A stretch of 64,000 nt of DNA from Streptomyces silaceus (GTDB lineage: Bacteria > Actinomycetota > Actinomycetes > Streptomycetales > Streptomycetaceae). Location: assembly GCF_001419745.1 (NCBI RefSeq), contig NZ_LIRJ01000092.1, forward strand, positions 1 through 64,000, read 5' to 3'. The notes below the pieces were generated by a model. It made no database searches, was not told where the DNA came from, and was given only the letters and a program-made list of their open reading frames with translations. Positions 8,665-17,412 of this stretch are shown here, in pieces; positions within the stretch are counted from its first letter, which is position 1; each line of letters opens with the position of its first letter. Made by a program: the position numbers and the translations under genes.

Positions 8665-11600
8665 CACGACCACGGCCCAGGCCGATGCCCCTGGGTCCGC
8701 GAGCACCGGACGGTCAGCGACGTCCGGCAAGTCCGGCAGGCCCCGCAGAATGCGCCTGCCGGGTGGGGGCGGCGGCAGCCCGCTGTTCCGCAACGCCTAT
8801 GCCCTGATGCTCAACACGGGCATCTCCGGCGTGCTCGGCGTCGGCTTCTGGCTGGCCGCAGCCCGGTACTACTCGGAGTCGGCGGTCGGCCAGGGCTCGG
8901 CGGCGATCGCGGCGATGAAGCTCCTCGCGGGGCTCACCGCGGTGACGCTGACGGGCGCCCTCGCGCGGTTCATACCGATCGCGGGACGCGCCACCGGAAA
9001 GCTCATCTTCCGCACGTACGCGGGAAGTTCGGTGGCCGTGGCGCTCGCCGCGGTGGTCTTCCTGCTCACGCTCGACCTGTGGGGGCCCTCGTACCGCTTC
9101 CTGCACGGCCCCGTGCACGGGATCGGGTTCATCCTGGCCGTCGTCGCCTGGTCGGTGCTGACCCTCCAGGACGGCGTCCTGACCGGGCTGCGCAACGCGC
9201 TGTGGGTGCCCGTCGGCAACACCGTCTTCTCGGTGGCCAAGCTCGGGCTGCTCATCGCGATGGCCGCGGCGATCCCCACCGCCGGCGTCTTCGTCTCCTG
9301 GGTCGCCTCGATCCTGGTGTCGGTGATCCCGCTCGGCTGGCTGGTCTTCCGGCGGCTCGTGCCGCGCCACGTGCGGGCCACCGACGGCAAGGCGCATCCG
9401 CCGACGCTCCGCGAGATCGGCCGCTTCCTGGCGGGCGACTACACCGGCTCGCTCTTCTCCCTCGCCGTGGTCTATCTCGTCCCGGTGATCGTCGCCTCGC
9501 AGGTCAGCTCGGTCGACAACGCGTACTTCTACATCACGACCACCATCGGCGGCACGATCAACCTCCTCGCCATCAACATGGGCGCCTCCCTGACCGTCGA
9601 GGGGGCGCACGACCCGGCGCTGCTGGCCGCCAACACCCGCTCGGCGCTGCGCCGGATGGCGCTGATCATGCTGCCGGTGTGCGGGATCCTCTTCGTGACC
9701 GCGCCCTTCGTCCTGCGCCTGTTCGGGCAGGGGTACGCGGACGCGGCCACTCCCCTGCTGCGCTGGTTCGCGGTGGGGGCGCTGCTGCGGGTCGTCATGG
9801 AGACGTACTTCGCGGTGCAGCGCGCGCAGAGCAAGACCTCCGGGATCGCCTGGCTCCAGGGCCTGTTGTGCGTCCTGGTCCTCGGGCTGACGCTGATCCT
9901 GCTGCCGCGCATGGGGCTGACGGGCGCGGGCATCGCGGAGATCTCCAGCCTGGCGGTGATCGTGGCCATCGCCGCACCGAAGCTGTACCGGGTGACGCGG
10001 ACGGCGGCCCCGGCCCGGCCGGCCGAGGGGGCCGCGCCGGACGGGGACCTGGCCGACCTGGGGACGCCGGACGCGCCCGCGGAGCAGGTGCGGGCGCGGA
10101 ACTCCGCCGCGGCGGCCGGGGGCGGCGCGGAGGACGGCGCCCCCGGCAAGGGCCGCAAGGAGCATCACGGGCCCGCGTGGGCACTGCGGGAGTCGCTCGA
10201 CTCGGACACCCTCCACCTCGCGGTGCAGCTCGACTTCGACCACCAGGAGCGCAGGCCGGACGTGCGGCCGGGTCCTGGCACGCCCGCCGCCGGGACACCC
10301 GCGGCGCAGAGCGAGGGGGACGACATGGACCACCGGCCGACCTGGGCACTGAGATCCCCGGCCCCCGGACCCTCTTCGTCCGTGTCCGCCGCTCCGGTGG
10401 CCGAGCCGGGGCGGGACGCCTCCGAGCCCGCTCCGGCGGCCGCCGCCCCTCCCGTGGCCCCGCCCGCGGTCCCGGACGCTCCCCCGATGCCCGAGGAGCC
10501 GCCCCGCGCGCAGGAGCCGTCCGCGGCCGGGACGTGCCTGCCCGGGAGGGACCTGCCCGGGGTGGACCTGTCGGGGGTGGACCTTTCCGGAGTGGACCTC
10601 CCCCTCCCCGAACCGGACCTGTCCGGCACGGACCTGCCGGAGAAGGACCTGCCGGAGAAGGACCCGGACACGGGCGACGACCTGCCGGAGGGCTCGCTGG
10701 ACGAGGAGCCCGTCGCCGCCCCGCGCGGGCCGTGGCGCCGCGTCCTCGTCATGGCGCTGCTGCTCGCCGCCGCGCTCGGTCTGTACTGGCTGCCCGCCCT
10801 CGGTCTCGGCGAGACGGACCTGGACGACATGGGCGGCCTCGGGCTGATCTCCGTCCTGCCGCTGCCGACGCTGCTCGGTGCCGCCCTGCTGGTCGTCGTG
10901 TTCGGCGCGCTGCTCTGGATGGACCGGCCGCTCAAGGGCCTGCTCCTGGTGACGCTGCTCGCCACCGTGGTCTCGCTGCACGCGCTGCCCGCCGTCATCG
11001 AGGCCGAACCGCGGTTCGCCACGGCCTGGCAGCACCTGGGCTTCATGGAGTACATCGACCGGACGGGCACCGCGGTGCCCGATCTGGACGCGCGCTGGAG
11101 CTGGCCCGGCTTCTTCGCCGCGGCCACCTTCGTCGCCAAGGCCTGCGGCGTCTCGGACATGACCGAGGTGATCCGCTGGTGGCCCACGCTCATGCAGGTG
11201 CTCTATCTGGCGCCGATGCTGCTGCTCGTGCGCGCGGTGCGGGCGTCCTGGCGCGCCAAGTGGGCGGGCCTGTGGATCTTCGTGCTCAGCGGCTGGGTCG
11301 GCCAGGACTACTTCTCCCCGCAGGGCTTCACGTTCCTGCTCTACATCGCCTTCGTGGCGATCCTGATGGTGTGGTTCCGGGCCCCGCGCATGCTGTGGGC
11401 CAAGCGGCGGCCCGGCGAGACCGAGGTCGAGCCGGCCGGGCGCCGCGAGCGCGCGGTGCTGCTCCTGGTCCTGGTCGGTCTCTTCGCGGCGACGGTCCCC
11501 GCCCACCAGCTGACGCCGTTCGTGATGCTCGGCGTGCTCACGGTGCTCGTCCTGGTCGGCCGCTGTGAGCTGCGCGGCCTGCCGATCCTCTTCGGGGTGC

Positions 11601-12739
11601 TCGTCGTCGTGTGGCTGGGCTTCCTCGCCGAGCCGTACTGGTCGGGCCACTTCGACGAGCTGTTCGGCGGGGTCGGCGGGGTCGGCGGCAATGTGTCCTC
11701 GTCGGTCTCCGGGCGCATCGAGGGCGGCAGTTCGACGCACAAGCTGGTGCTGTACGTGCGGGTGGCGATGGCCGGGGGCGTCCTGGCGTTCGCGTGCTGG
11801 GGCTGGTGGCGGCGCCGCTTCTACAAGTACAGCGAACGCTCGCTGCTGGTGCTGGCCTTCATCCCGTTCATGGGCTTCGCCATGCAGTCGTACGGCGGCG
11901 AGATGGCCCTGCGCGTCTTCATGTTCGCGCTGCCGGGCGCGGCACTGCTCGCCGGGCTCGCGCTGTTCCCGCGGGCGGGCATCACCGTGGAGGAGCGGGA
12001 CCGCGACCGGGTGAGCCTGGCGCCGCTGGCCGCGATGATGGCCGGGCTCGTCCTGGTGGGCGGCTTCCTGGTGGCCCGCTGGGGCAACGAGTCCTTCGAG
12101 CAGATCCGTCCGGGCGAGGTCACCGCCATGGAGTACGTGTACGCGCACGACGACCCGACCGTACGGCTGCTGTGGATGAGCAATGACACGGTGAACAACG
12201 TGACGCCCGCGATGCCGTGGGGCACCCGCGACATGGAGAAGGTGGAGTACGTCCCCACCCTCGCGCCCGCCGACCCGGTCCTGGTGTCGGGCCTGGTGAA
12301 GGCACTCAAGGACGCGGGCCCCAACTCGTATCTGATGATCAACCGCAGCCAGACGACGTATCTCCAGCTGGACGCGGGCTATTCGAGGACGTGGGAGCCG
12401 CGGCTCATCCACAACCTCGACAACCGCCAGGACCTCAAGAAGGTCTTCACGAACGACGACGCGACCCTCTACAGCCTGCGCGAGAAGCCCGACGGCACGG
12501 CCCCGGCGGCCGATCCCGGCCCCGCGGGACCGCAGGTGACGTGGACGCCGTGGTCGGTGGTGGGCGGGCTCGCCGCGATCGCGGTCGTCCTGCTGCTCGC
12601 CACGCGCGAGGTGGTGCGGGTGGCGGCGGCGCCGAGCGTACGGCAGCAGCGGTGGCTGCAGAGCAGCTTCTGGTTCTCGCTGCCGCTGCTCGCGGTGCTG
12701 GTCGCGGCACTGATCCAGCGGTTCGCGACGATGGCGTGA
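8657..12739 (+). CDS. flippase-like (Wzx/MATE superfamily) protein fused to a second large membrane domain
   Basis: 1360 aa. Residues ~40-450 form a polytopic unit resembling polysaccharide-export flippases (RNAYALMLNTGISGVLGVGFWLAA... start). Residues ~450-690 are a polar, Pro/Ala/Asp-rich linker with a 5-residue periodic block xDL[SP]x near 631-675. Residues ~693-1050 and ~1090-1360 hold a further dozen or so hydrophobic segments with an extracytoplasmic stretch near 1150-1260, like membrane glycosyltransferase or polymerase (Wzy-like) proteins. GTG 8657 overlaps the deacetylase gene by 8 nt. Inference: one polypeptide combines export of lipid-linked sugars with polymerisation or transfer. 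The flippase assignment is good; the C-terminal function is open. Confidence 0.82.
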   Translation: MSDTTTAQADAPGSASTGRSATSGKSGRPRRMRLPGGGGGSPLFRNAYALMLNTGISGVLGVGFWLAAARYYSESAVGQGSAAIAAMKLLAGLTAVTLTGALARFIPIAGRATGKLIFRTYAGSSVAVALAAVVFLLTLDLWGPSYRFLHGPVHGIGFILAVVAWSVLTLQDGVLTGLRNALWVPVGNTVFSVAKLGLLIAMAAAIPTAGVFVSWVASILVSVIPLGWLVFRRLVPRHVRATDGKAHPPTLREIGRFLAGDYTGSLFSLAVVYLVPVIVASQVSSVDNAYFYITTTIGGTINLLAINMGASLTVEGAHDPALLAANTRSALRRMALIMLPVCGILFVTAPFVLRLFGQGYADAATPLLRWFAVGALLRVVMETYFAVQRAQSKTSGIAWLQGLLCVLVLGLTLILLPRMGLTGAGIAEISSLAVIVAIAAPKLYRVTRTAAPARPAEGAAPDGDLADLGTPDAPAEQVRARNSAAAAGGGAEDGAPGKGRKEHHGPAWALRESLDSDTLHLAVQLDFDHQERRPDVRPGPGTPAAGTPAAQSEGDDMDHRPTWALRSPAPGPSSSVSAAPVAEPGRDASEPAPAAAAPPVAPPAVPDAPPMPEEPPRAQEPSAAGTCLPGRDLPGVDLSGVDLSGVDLPLPEPDLSGTDLPEKDLPEKDPDTGDDLPEGSLDEEPVAAPRGPWRRVLVMALLLAAALGLYWLPALGLGETDLDDMGGLGLISVLPLPTLLGAALLVVVFGALLWMDRPLKGLLLVTLLATVVSLHALPAVIEAEPRFATAWQHLGFMEYIDRTGTAVPDLDARWSWPGFFAAATFVAKACGVSDMTEVIRWWPTLMQVLYLAPMLLLVRAVRASWRAKWAGLWIFVLSGWVGQDYFSPQGFTFLLYIAFVAILMVWFRAPRMLWAKRRPGETEVEPAGRRERAVLLLVLVGLFAATVPAHQLTPFVMLGVLTVLVLVGRCELRGLPILFGVLVVVWLGFLAEPYWSGHFDELFGGVGGVGGNVSSSVSGRIEGGSSTHKLVLYVRVAMAGGVLAFACWGWWRRRFYKYSERSLLVLAFIPFMGFAMQSYGGEMALRVFMFALPGAALLAGLALFPRAGITVEERDRDRVSLAPLAAMMAGLVLVGGFLVARWGNESFEQIRPGEVTAMEYVYAHDDPTVRLLWMSNDTVNNVTPAMPWGTRDMEKVEYVPTLAPADPVLVSGLVKALKDAGPNSYLMINRSQTTYLQLDAGYSRTWEPRLIHNLDNRQDLKKVFTNDDATLYSLREKPDGTAPAADPGPAGPQVTWTPWSVVGGLAAIAVVLLLATREVVRVAAAPSVRQQRWLQSSFWFSLPLLAVLVAALIQRFATMA
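10543..10674 (+). repeat. period-5 xDL[SP]x peptide repeat in the linker of the membrane fusion
   Basis: Eight Asp-Leu pairs occur at mostly five-residue spacing (RDLPG, VDLSG, VDLSG, VDLPL, then DLSGT, DLPEK, DLPEK). The DNA shows matching near-repeats of GTGGACCT(G/T)TC. The pattern resembles the A(D/N)LXX pentapeptide-repeat consensus but is short. Confidence 0.7.
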
Positions 12740-12790
12740 GGGCCGGGGACCGGGGTGCCCGGCGGGCGCGCGGGTGACGCGGGGCGTGCG

Positions 12791-12827
12791 GAGGTGAAGT
12801 GGGCTACCGCTTGAGCCACTTCACCTC
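12791..12827 (+). terminator. 12-bp perfect inverted repeat over the GH stop codon
   Basis: GAGGTGAAGTGG (12791-12802), 13-nt loop, CCACTTCACCTC (12816-12827). It lies between convergent genes and its right arm encodes the last residues of the glycosidase, so a terminator hairpin is built into the coding end. Confidence 0.6.
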
Positions 12828-14231
12828 ATAGCCCTTCATGTCGAACCGCTGCCCGTCGACCTTCGCGCTGATCGGCCGGTCGAGGGTGTTCACCACGAGG
12901 ACCGCGCGGTCGTCGGCGAGGACGCGGACGTTGGGCCGGTCGTCGGCGGCCACCTGGACCTTCTCGTACGTCGTGCCGGGCCCGAACTCGTTGCCGAACC
13001 GCTCGATGAGGTCCAGCATCGGCAGCGCGGCACCGCCGTCGCCCTGCCGCGTGGAGGTCCACAGACAGCCCGCGCACCCGGCGCCCTTCTTCTTCTGCGG
13101 GTTCCAGTAGAAACCGCTGGTGGCGCCGCCGCGGACCATCGCCATCAGGCCGGAGGCCTGGACGGCCACGCGGTGCGCCTCGGACCAGTCGTCGCGGTTG
13201 TCCTGGCTGTCGCCCGGCTCCACGTAGTACTCGGCCCACCACAGCGGCAGGTCACCGGTCCGCTCGCGCAGCCACTTGCCGACGGCCGTGAACTTGTCGG
13301 TGGCCTTGAACTCGTCGGGGAGCATCTCGTCGTCGACGGTGTAGCTGGAGCCGTCGACGACGACGAAGTCCGCACCCGCCTTGTGCTCGTTCCAGTAGTC
13401 GAAGGCGTCGAGGACCCGCTGGTCCATGCGGCCCCACGGCCCCTTCACCTCCTTGGACACGCCGTCGGTCTGGCGCGGGTCGACGCTGTCCATGACGAGG
13501 TAGGGACCGCCGACCATGATGTCCTTGTTGACCTTCTTGAGCTCCTTGTAGACGAGGTTGTAGAGCTCCGTATACCCCTCGTAGTCCCAGCGGCCCTTGC
13601 CGGTGTTCCAGAAGCCCTTGAACTCGTTCCACACGATGAAGTGGCGTACGTCGGGATAGCGCCTGGCCACCGTCGCGGCGAGCTTCGCGTAGTCCTTGTA
13701 GTGCGCGCGGTCGGGCGCGGTCTCCAGGGACTGCTGGCTCCAGTCGGTGTTGTCCGTGCCGGGCTCGCCGCCCTTCATCCAGTCCGGGGCGCAGCACAGC
13801 GTGACGACCGGGGTGCCGTCGCTCGCCCGGATGAAGTCCATGCGCCGGTCCATGTTGGAGAAGTCGTAGCGCCCCGGGACCGGTTCGGGGTTGCCGGCGC
13901 CCCAGCCCATGATGTGCTGGATCTGCGGGACGGGCCGCCCCTGGTCGGCGAGCTCGGCCTTGACGCGGTCCGTGGCGCTGTCCTCGCCCTCGTCCGCGCT
14001 GTACTGGGTGTGGGTGAAGCCCCAGCCCACCTGGGGCCTGGCGTCACCGGGAGGGACGGCGGGCGTGCCGTGGACCTTGTCGCCGTCGGGGGTGGTGCCC
14101 GCGGTGCTTCCGCCGCTGTCGGGCAGCGCGTTCAGCAGAGTGATCACCAGGGCCACCGCGGCCGCGCCGACGCCGAGCAGGGCGGTGAGACGCCACCGCC
14201 GTGCCTGCGAATTCCACCCATGACGTCCCAT
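12804..14231 (-). CDS. membrane-anchored clan GH-A glycoside hydrolase (GH39-like)
   Basis: 475 aa. A basic N-terminus and one hydrophobic helix (~15-36) form a signal anchor. The domain has GH-A features: acid/base Glu203 in VWNEF and candidate nucleophile Glu334 in WWAEYY, a layout typical of GH39 xylosidase/iduronidase-like enzymes. Cysteines at the C-terminal side suit an exported domain. It would cut or remodel a polysaccharide at the cell surface, and its position next to the EPS genes suggests trimming of that polymer. ATG 14231 has only a weak ribosome site; no better start is seen. The last codons sit in a terminator-like inverted repeat. Confidence 0.82.
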   Translation of the reverse strand: MGRHGWNSQARRWRLTALLGVGAAAVALVITLLNALPDSGGSTAGTTPDGDKVHGTPAVPPGDARPQVGWGFTHTQYSADEGEDSATDRVKAELADQGRPVPQIQHIMGWGAGNPEPVPGRYDFSNMDRRMDFIRASDGTPVVTLCCAPDWMKGGEPGTDNTDWSQQSLETAPDRAHYKDYAKLAATVARRYPDVRHFIVWNEFKGFWNTGKGRWDYEGYTELYNLVYKELKKVNKDIMVGGPYLVMDSVDPRQTDGVSKEVKGPWGRMDQRVLDAFDYWNEHKAGADFVVVDGSSYTVDDEMLPDEFKATDKFTAVGKWLRERTGDLPLWWAEYYVEPGDSQDNRDDWSEAHRVAVQASGLMAMVRGGATSGFYWNPQKKKGAGCAGCLWTSTRQGDGGAALPMLDLIERFGNEFGPGTTYEKVQVAADDRPNVRVLADDRAVLVVNTLDRPISAKVDGQRFDMKGYEVKWLKR

Positions 14232-14369
14232 CAGGGGCAAGAGTATCGGCGGCGGTTGGCGGTAGGACAGGTTCCGTACGACAGGTCTGTAACGGGCCGG
14301 GTGCGGACACAAGGGACGCACCGCGGAAACCGGATGCACGAGGGCGCGTGCGTGCCGGATCATGTCGGC

Positions 14370-15464
14370 ATGTCTGCGAACCCTCACGACGCCCTGCCGA
14401 TCCGGCTCAACGTCGACGACAGCGACTCCCCGTCGGACGTCGTGGACGCGCTGTTCCTCGGCCGCTTCGCGACGGGCGAGCAGCCCTTCTCGCACAGCGC
14501 GAACATCGACCGGGTCAAGTCCGGTTCCACCCTGCTGCCGCCCGGCGCGACGGTCCTGCGCGGGGCGCGCGACGACGACCGCAGCGCGACGCTCGCCGAG
14601 GGCGACGGCTGGACGCTGCTGATCTCCCGCTGGAACCGCGGCGCGGACGTCACGGTGACGGCGACCACCGCCGAGCTCGCCGAGAAGATCCTGAAGCAGG
14701 CCACGGACGGCGCCCAGGACGAGCCCGAGCCCCAGCCGGAGAACGTGACGATGGGGTTCTGGTACGTCTCCCCGCGCCGCGGCCCGCACCGCACCACCCG
14801 GCAGATCTCGGCCGGCACGTGGGACGAGGTCCGGCCCAACTACACGGCGCCGGTGGCCGACGCCATGGACAAGCTGATGAAGACGACGCCGGAGGACATC
14901 TCGGGCCGGCTGCTCCTGCTGCACGGCCCGCCGGGCACGGGCAAGACGTCGGCGCTGCGCACCCTCGCGCGCTCCTGGCGGGACTGGTGCCAGGTGGACT
15001 GCGTCCTGGACCCGGAGCGGCTGTTCAGCGACGTCGGCTATCTGATGGACATCGCGATCGGCGAGGACGACGGCACGGCGAAGGGCCGCTGGCGGCTGCT
15101 GCTCCTGGAGGACTGCGACGAGCTGATCCGCGGCGAGGCGAAGCACACGGCGGGCCAGGCGCTCTCGCGCCTGCTCAACCTCACGGACGGCCTGCTCGGC
15201 CAGGGGCGCAACGTCCTGGTCGGCGTCACGACGAACGAGGACCTGGAGCGCCTGCACCCCGCGGTCGTCCGCCCCGGCCGCTGCCTGGCCCGCATCGAGG
15301 TCGGCGCGCTGACCCGCCCCGAGGCGGTGGAGTGGCTCGGCACGGACGAGGGGGTGGGCCGCGAGGGCGCGACCCTCGCGGAACTCTTCGCTCTCCGCCG
15401 GGGCACGACCCCGACGTCCCTCCCGGACCAGAGGGAGGGCGCGGACGCGGGCCTGTACCTGTAG
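14370..15464 (+). CDS. DUF5925-type AAA ATPase
   Basis: 364 aa. The N-terminal ~150 residues are a family-specific region (IRLNVDDSDSPSDVVDALFLGRF). The AAA core follows, with Walker A GPPGTGKT, Walker B LLLLEDCDE and an arginine-finger-like VVRPGRC segment. ATG 14370 is used; GTG 14352 in the same frame is an alternative. Such single AAA proteins are widespread in Streptomyces with unknown clients and may remodel a protein partner. It is divergent from the glycosidase with a 138-nt shared upstream region. Confidence 0.85.
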   Translation: MSANPHDALPIRLNVDDSDSPSDVVDALFLGRFATGEQPFSHSANIDRVKSGSTLLPPGATVLRGARDDDRSATLAEGDGWTLLISRWNRGADVTVTATTAELAEKILKQATDGAQDEPEPQPENVTMGFWYVSPRRGPHRTTRQISAGTWDEVRPNYTAPVADAMDKLMKTTPEDISGRLLLLHGPPGTGKTSALRTLARSWRDWCQVDCVLDPERLFSDVGYLMDIAIGEDDGTAKGRWRLLLLEDCDELIRGEAKHTAGQALSRLLNLTDGLLGQGRNVLVGVTTNEDLERLHPAVVRPGRCLARIEVGALTRPEAVEWLGTDEGVGREGATLAELFALRRGTTPTSLPDQREGADAGLYL

Positions 15465-15501
15465 CAGCCGCCGTCCGTGCCGCGCCCACGGTGCGGGAGG
15501 C

Positions 15502-15882
15502 CTAGCCGGAGGTCCCGTAGACCGCCCGCAGGGCGTCCCGCACCACCGCGGCCGCGTCCTCCTCGGAGAGCCCGAGCCGCCGCGCCCGCTCGGCGAAGAC
15601 CTGCGCCGCGGCGGCGGCCTCCCGAGCCGCCCCCTCCCCCGCGGCGGCGACGAACGTGCCGTTGCGCCCCCGCGTCTCGACGACCCCGTCGGCCTCCAGC
15701 GCCCGGTACGCCTTCGCCACCGTGTTCGCCGCGAGCCCCAGCGACTCCGCGAGCCCCCGCACCGTCGGCAGCTTGTAGCCGACCGGCAGCGCACCCGACC
15801 GCGCCTGCCCGGCGATCTGGGCCCGCACCTGCTCGTACGGCGCGTCGCCCGCGCCCCCATCGATGTCGATCTTCAAAGTCAC
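15502..15882 (-). CDS. short GntR-family regulator (YtrA-like)
   Basis: 126 aa. A winged helix-turn-helix (APYEQVRAQIAGQARSG...LPTVRGLAESLGLAANTVAKAYRALEADGVVETRGRNG) is followed by only ~50 residues of helix, as in the YtrA subfamily, which usually controls an adjacent ABC or membrane system. GTG 15882 follows GGGAGAA at ~9 nt. It is divergent from the acetyltransferase at 15977, its most likely target here besides itself. Confidence 0.88.
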   Translation of the reverse strand: MTLKIDIDGGAGDAPYEQVRAQIAGQARSGALPVGYKLPTVRGLAESLGLAANTVAKAYRALEADGVVETRGRNGTFVAAAGEGAAREAAAAAQVFAERARRLGLSEEDAAAVVRDALRAVYGTSG

Positions 15883-15976
15883 GAGCCGATTCTCCCGCAC
15901 GCACCCCGCCGAGGGGCCGTGCACCACGGGAAAATGGGAGGCGCCCCCGCTCGCCCCGCGCGTACCGTGCGGCCCC

Positions 15977-16906
15977 ATGACATTGATCGTCCGCGCCCTG
16001 GACCCCGCCACCCCGGCGGACGCCGAGGGCTTCGCCGCCGTCCGCCGCGTCTGCGTACCCGCCATGCTCGCCACCGCGGCCTCGGTCGCCTTCGACCGGG
16101 CGCACGCCCATCCGGACGCGCGGTACGTGCAGTTGATCGCCGAGACGGACGGCGAGATCATCGGCACCGCCCAGGTCGGCATCGCCCACGAGAGCCCCCA
16201 GCCGGGGCAGGGCTTCGCCAACGTGTACGTGCACCCGGAGCGGCGCGGCATCGGCGCCGGTTCGCTGATCCTGCGCACGGCCGAGGAGTACCTCGCGGGC
16301 GAGGGCGCCGACACCGTCTACTCGTGGGTGCTCGACGAGCCCGCGAACCGCGCCTTCGCCGCGGCGCGCGGCTACCGCGCGAGCCGCTCCGCGCACTTCC
16401 TGCGCCTCGACCTCGCCGGGGGCACGCTGCCCCCGCTCCAGGAGCCGCCGGCCGGTGTGGAGCTGGTGAGCGGGTCGGTGTACGCGCGGGACGCGCGCCC
16501 GCTCTTCGCCCTGGACGCGGAGACGGTCGCGGACGAACCGAGCGACGTGGGCGCCGAGCTGACGGACTACGAGCACTGGCTCGCCGAGACCTGGCACCAC
16601 CCGCTGGTGAACCAGGAGCTCACCACCGTGGCCCTGGTGGACGGCCGCCCCGCGGCGTTCAGCCTCGCCCGCACGGACGGCGAGGGCCGCTACGCCTCGG
16701 GCATGACCGGCACCGGCCGGGCGTTCCGCGGCCGGGGTCTGGCCAAGCGCGCCAAGAACGACTCCCTGCACCGGGCCCGCGCGGCCGGCTGCACGGAGGC
16801 GTTCACCGGCAACGACACGGGCAACGCGCCGATGCTGGCGATCAACGAGTGGTTCGGCTACGAGATCTGCGCGACGGAGGTGCGCCATGTCCGCGAACTC
16901 GGCTGA
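15977..16906 (+). CDS. GNAT family N-acetyltransferase (tandem-domain)
   Basis: 309 aa, twice the length of a single GNAT domain. The N-terminal half has an acetyl-CoA loop block (FANVYVHPERRGIGAGSLIL, motif A V..(R/Q)xxGxG/A). The C-terminal half has a weaker copy (GTGRAFRGRGLAKRAKNDSLHRA). The C-terminal AFTGNDTGNAPMLAINEWFGY is typical of the Streptomyces tandem GNATs. It acetylates an amine of unknown identity. ATG 15977 opens at the start of the domain. It overlaps the DUF402 gene by 20 nt. Confidence 0.88.
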   Translation: MTLIVRALDPATPADAEGFAAVRRVCVPAMLATAASVAFDRAHAHPDARYVQLIAETDGEIIGTAQVGIAHESPQPGQGFANVYVHPERRGIGAGSLILRTAEEYLAGEGADTVYSWVLDEPANRAFAAARGYRASRSAHFLRLDLAGGTLPPLQEPPAGVELVSGSVYARDARPLFALDAETVADEPSDVGAELTDYEHWLAETWHHPLVNQELTTVALVDGRPAAFSLARTDGEGRYASGMTGTGRAFRGRGLAKRAKNDSLHRARAAGCTEAFTGNDTGNAPMLAINEWFGYEICATEVRHVRELG

Positions 16907-17384
16907 CGTCACGGCCCCGACCCTGGAGATCCACCTCACCAAGGCGGGCCGCACGAAGATCCGCTACCCGGCGGAGCTGGTGGCCGACGACGGCACGAAG
17001 GTCACCGTCCGCGCCCCCTGGGCGGCCCCCGGCGTCCGCGACTTCGGCTTCGTGCGCTTCGAGCCGGGCGACGTCTTCACCGAGCACTACTGGCGCGACC
17101 GCTGGTACGCGATCAAGGAGGTGTACGCCGCCGACGGCACGCTCAAGGGCTGGTACTGCGACGTGACCCGCCCCGCGGTGCGCGACGGCGCGGTCCTGAC
17201 GGTGGTGGACCTGGACCTCGACCTGTGGTGCTCGGCGGACGGCGAAACCGTACTGCGCCTGGACGAGGACGAGTTCGCGGACAGCGGCCTTTCGGCGACG
17301 GATCCGGAGGCGGCGGTCCGGGCGGGACGGGCCCTGGACGAGCTGGAGGCCCTGGCCCGGGGCGAGGGCCTCGGCACGCTCTGA
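16887..17384 (+). CDS. DUF402 domain protein
   Basis: 165 aa. The DUF402 core is seen as FVRFEPGDVFTEHYWRDRWYAIKEVY followed by GWYCDVTRP and DLDLDLWC. Known family members include FomD, a nucleotide-monophosphate-releasing phosphohydrolase, and ribonuclease-associated proteins; Asp/Glu residues in the C-terminal half could bind metal. It is probably translated with the upstream GNAT gene (20-nt overlap). Substrate unknown. Confidence 0.85.
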   Translation: MSANSADVTAPTLEIHLTKAGRTKIRYPAELVADDGTKVTVRAPWAAPGVRDFGFVRFEPGDVFTEHYWRDRWYAIKEVYAADGTLKGWYCDVTRPAVRDGAVLTVVDLDLDLWCSADGETVLRLDEDEFADSGLSATDPEAAVRAGRALDELEALARGEGLGTL

Positions 17385-17412
17385 CGCCCGGCCCGGACGG
17401 GGACGGGCGGGG

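Noticed and set aside
8714-12412. Long minus-strand open frame opposite the flippase fusion (~1232 codons)
   Set aside because: Antisense shadow rich in Arg/Gln/His/Glu repeats; the plus-strand protein has clear membrane and flippase features.
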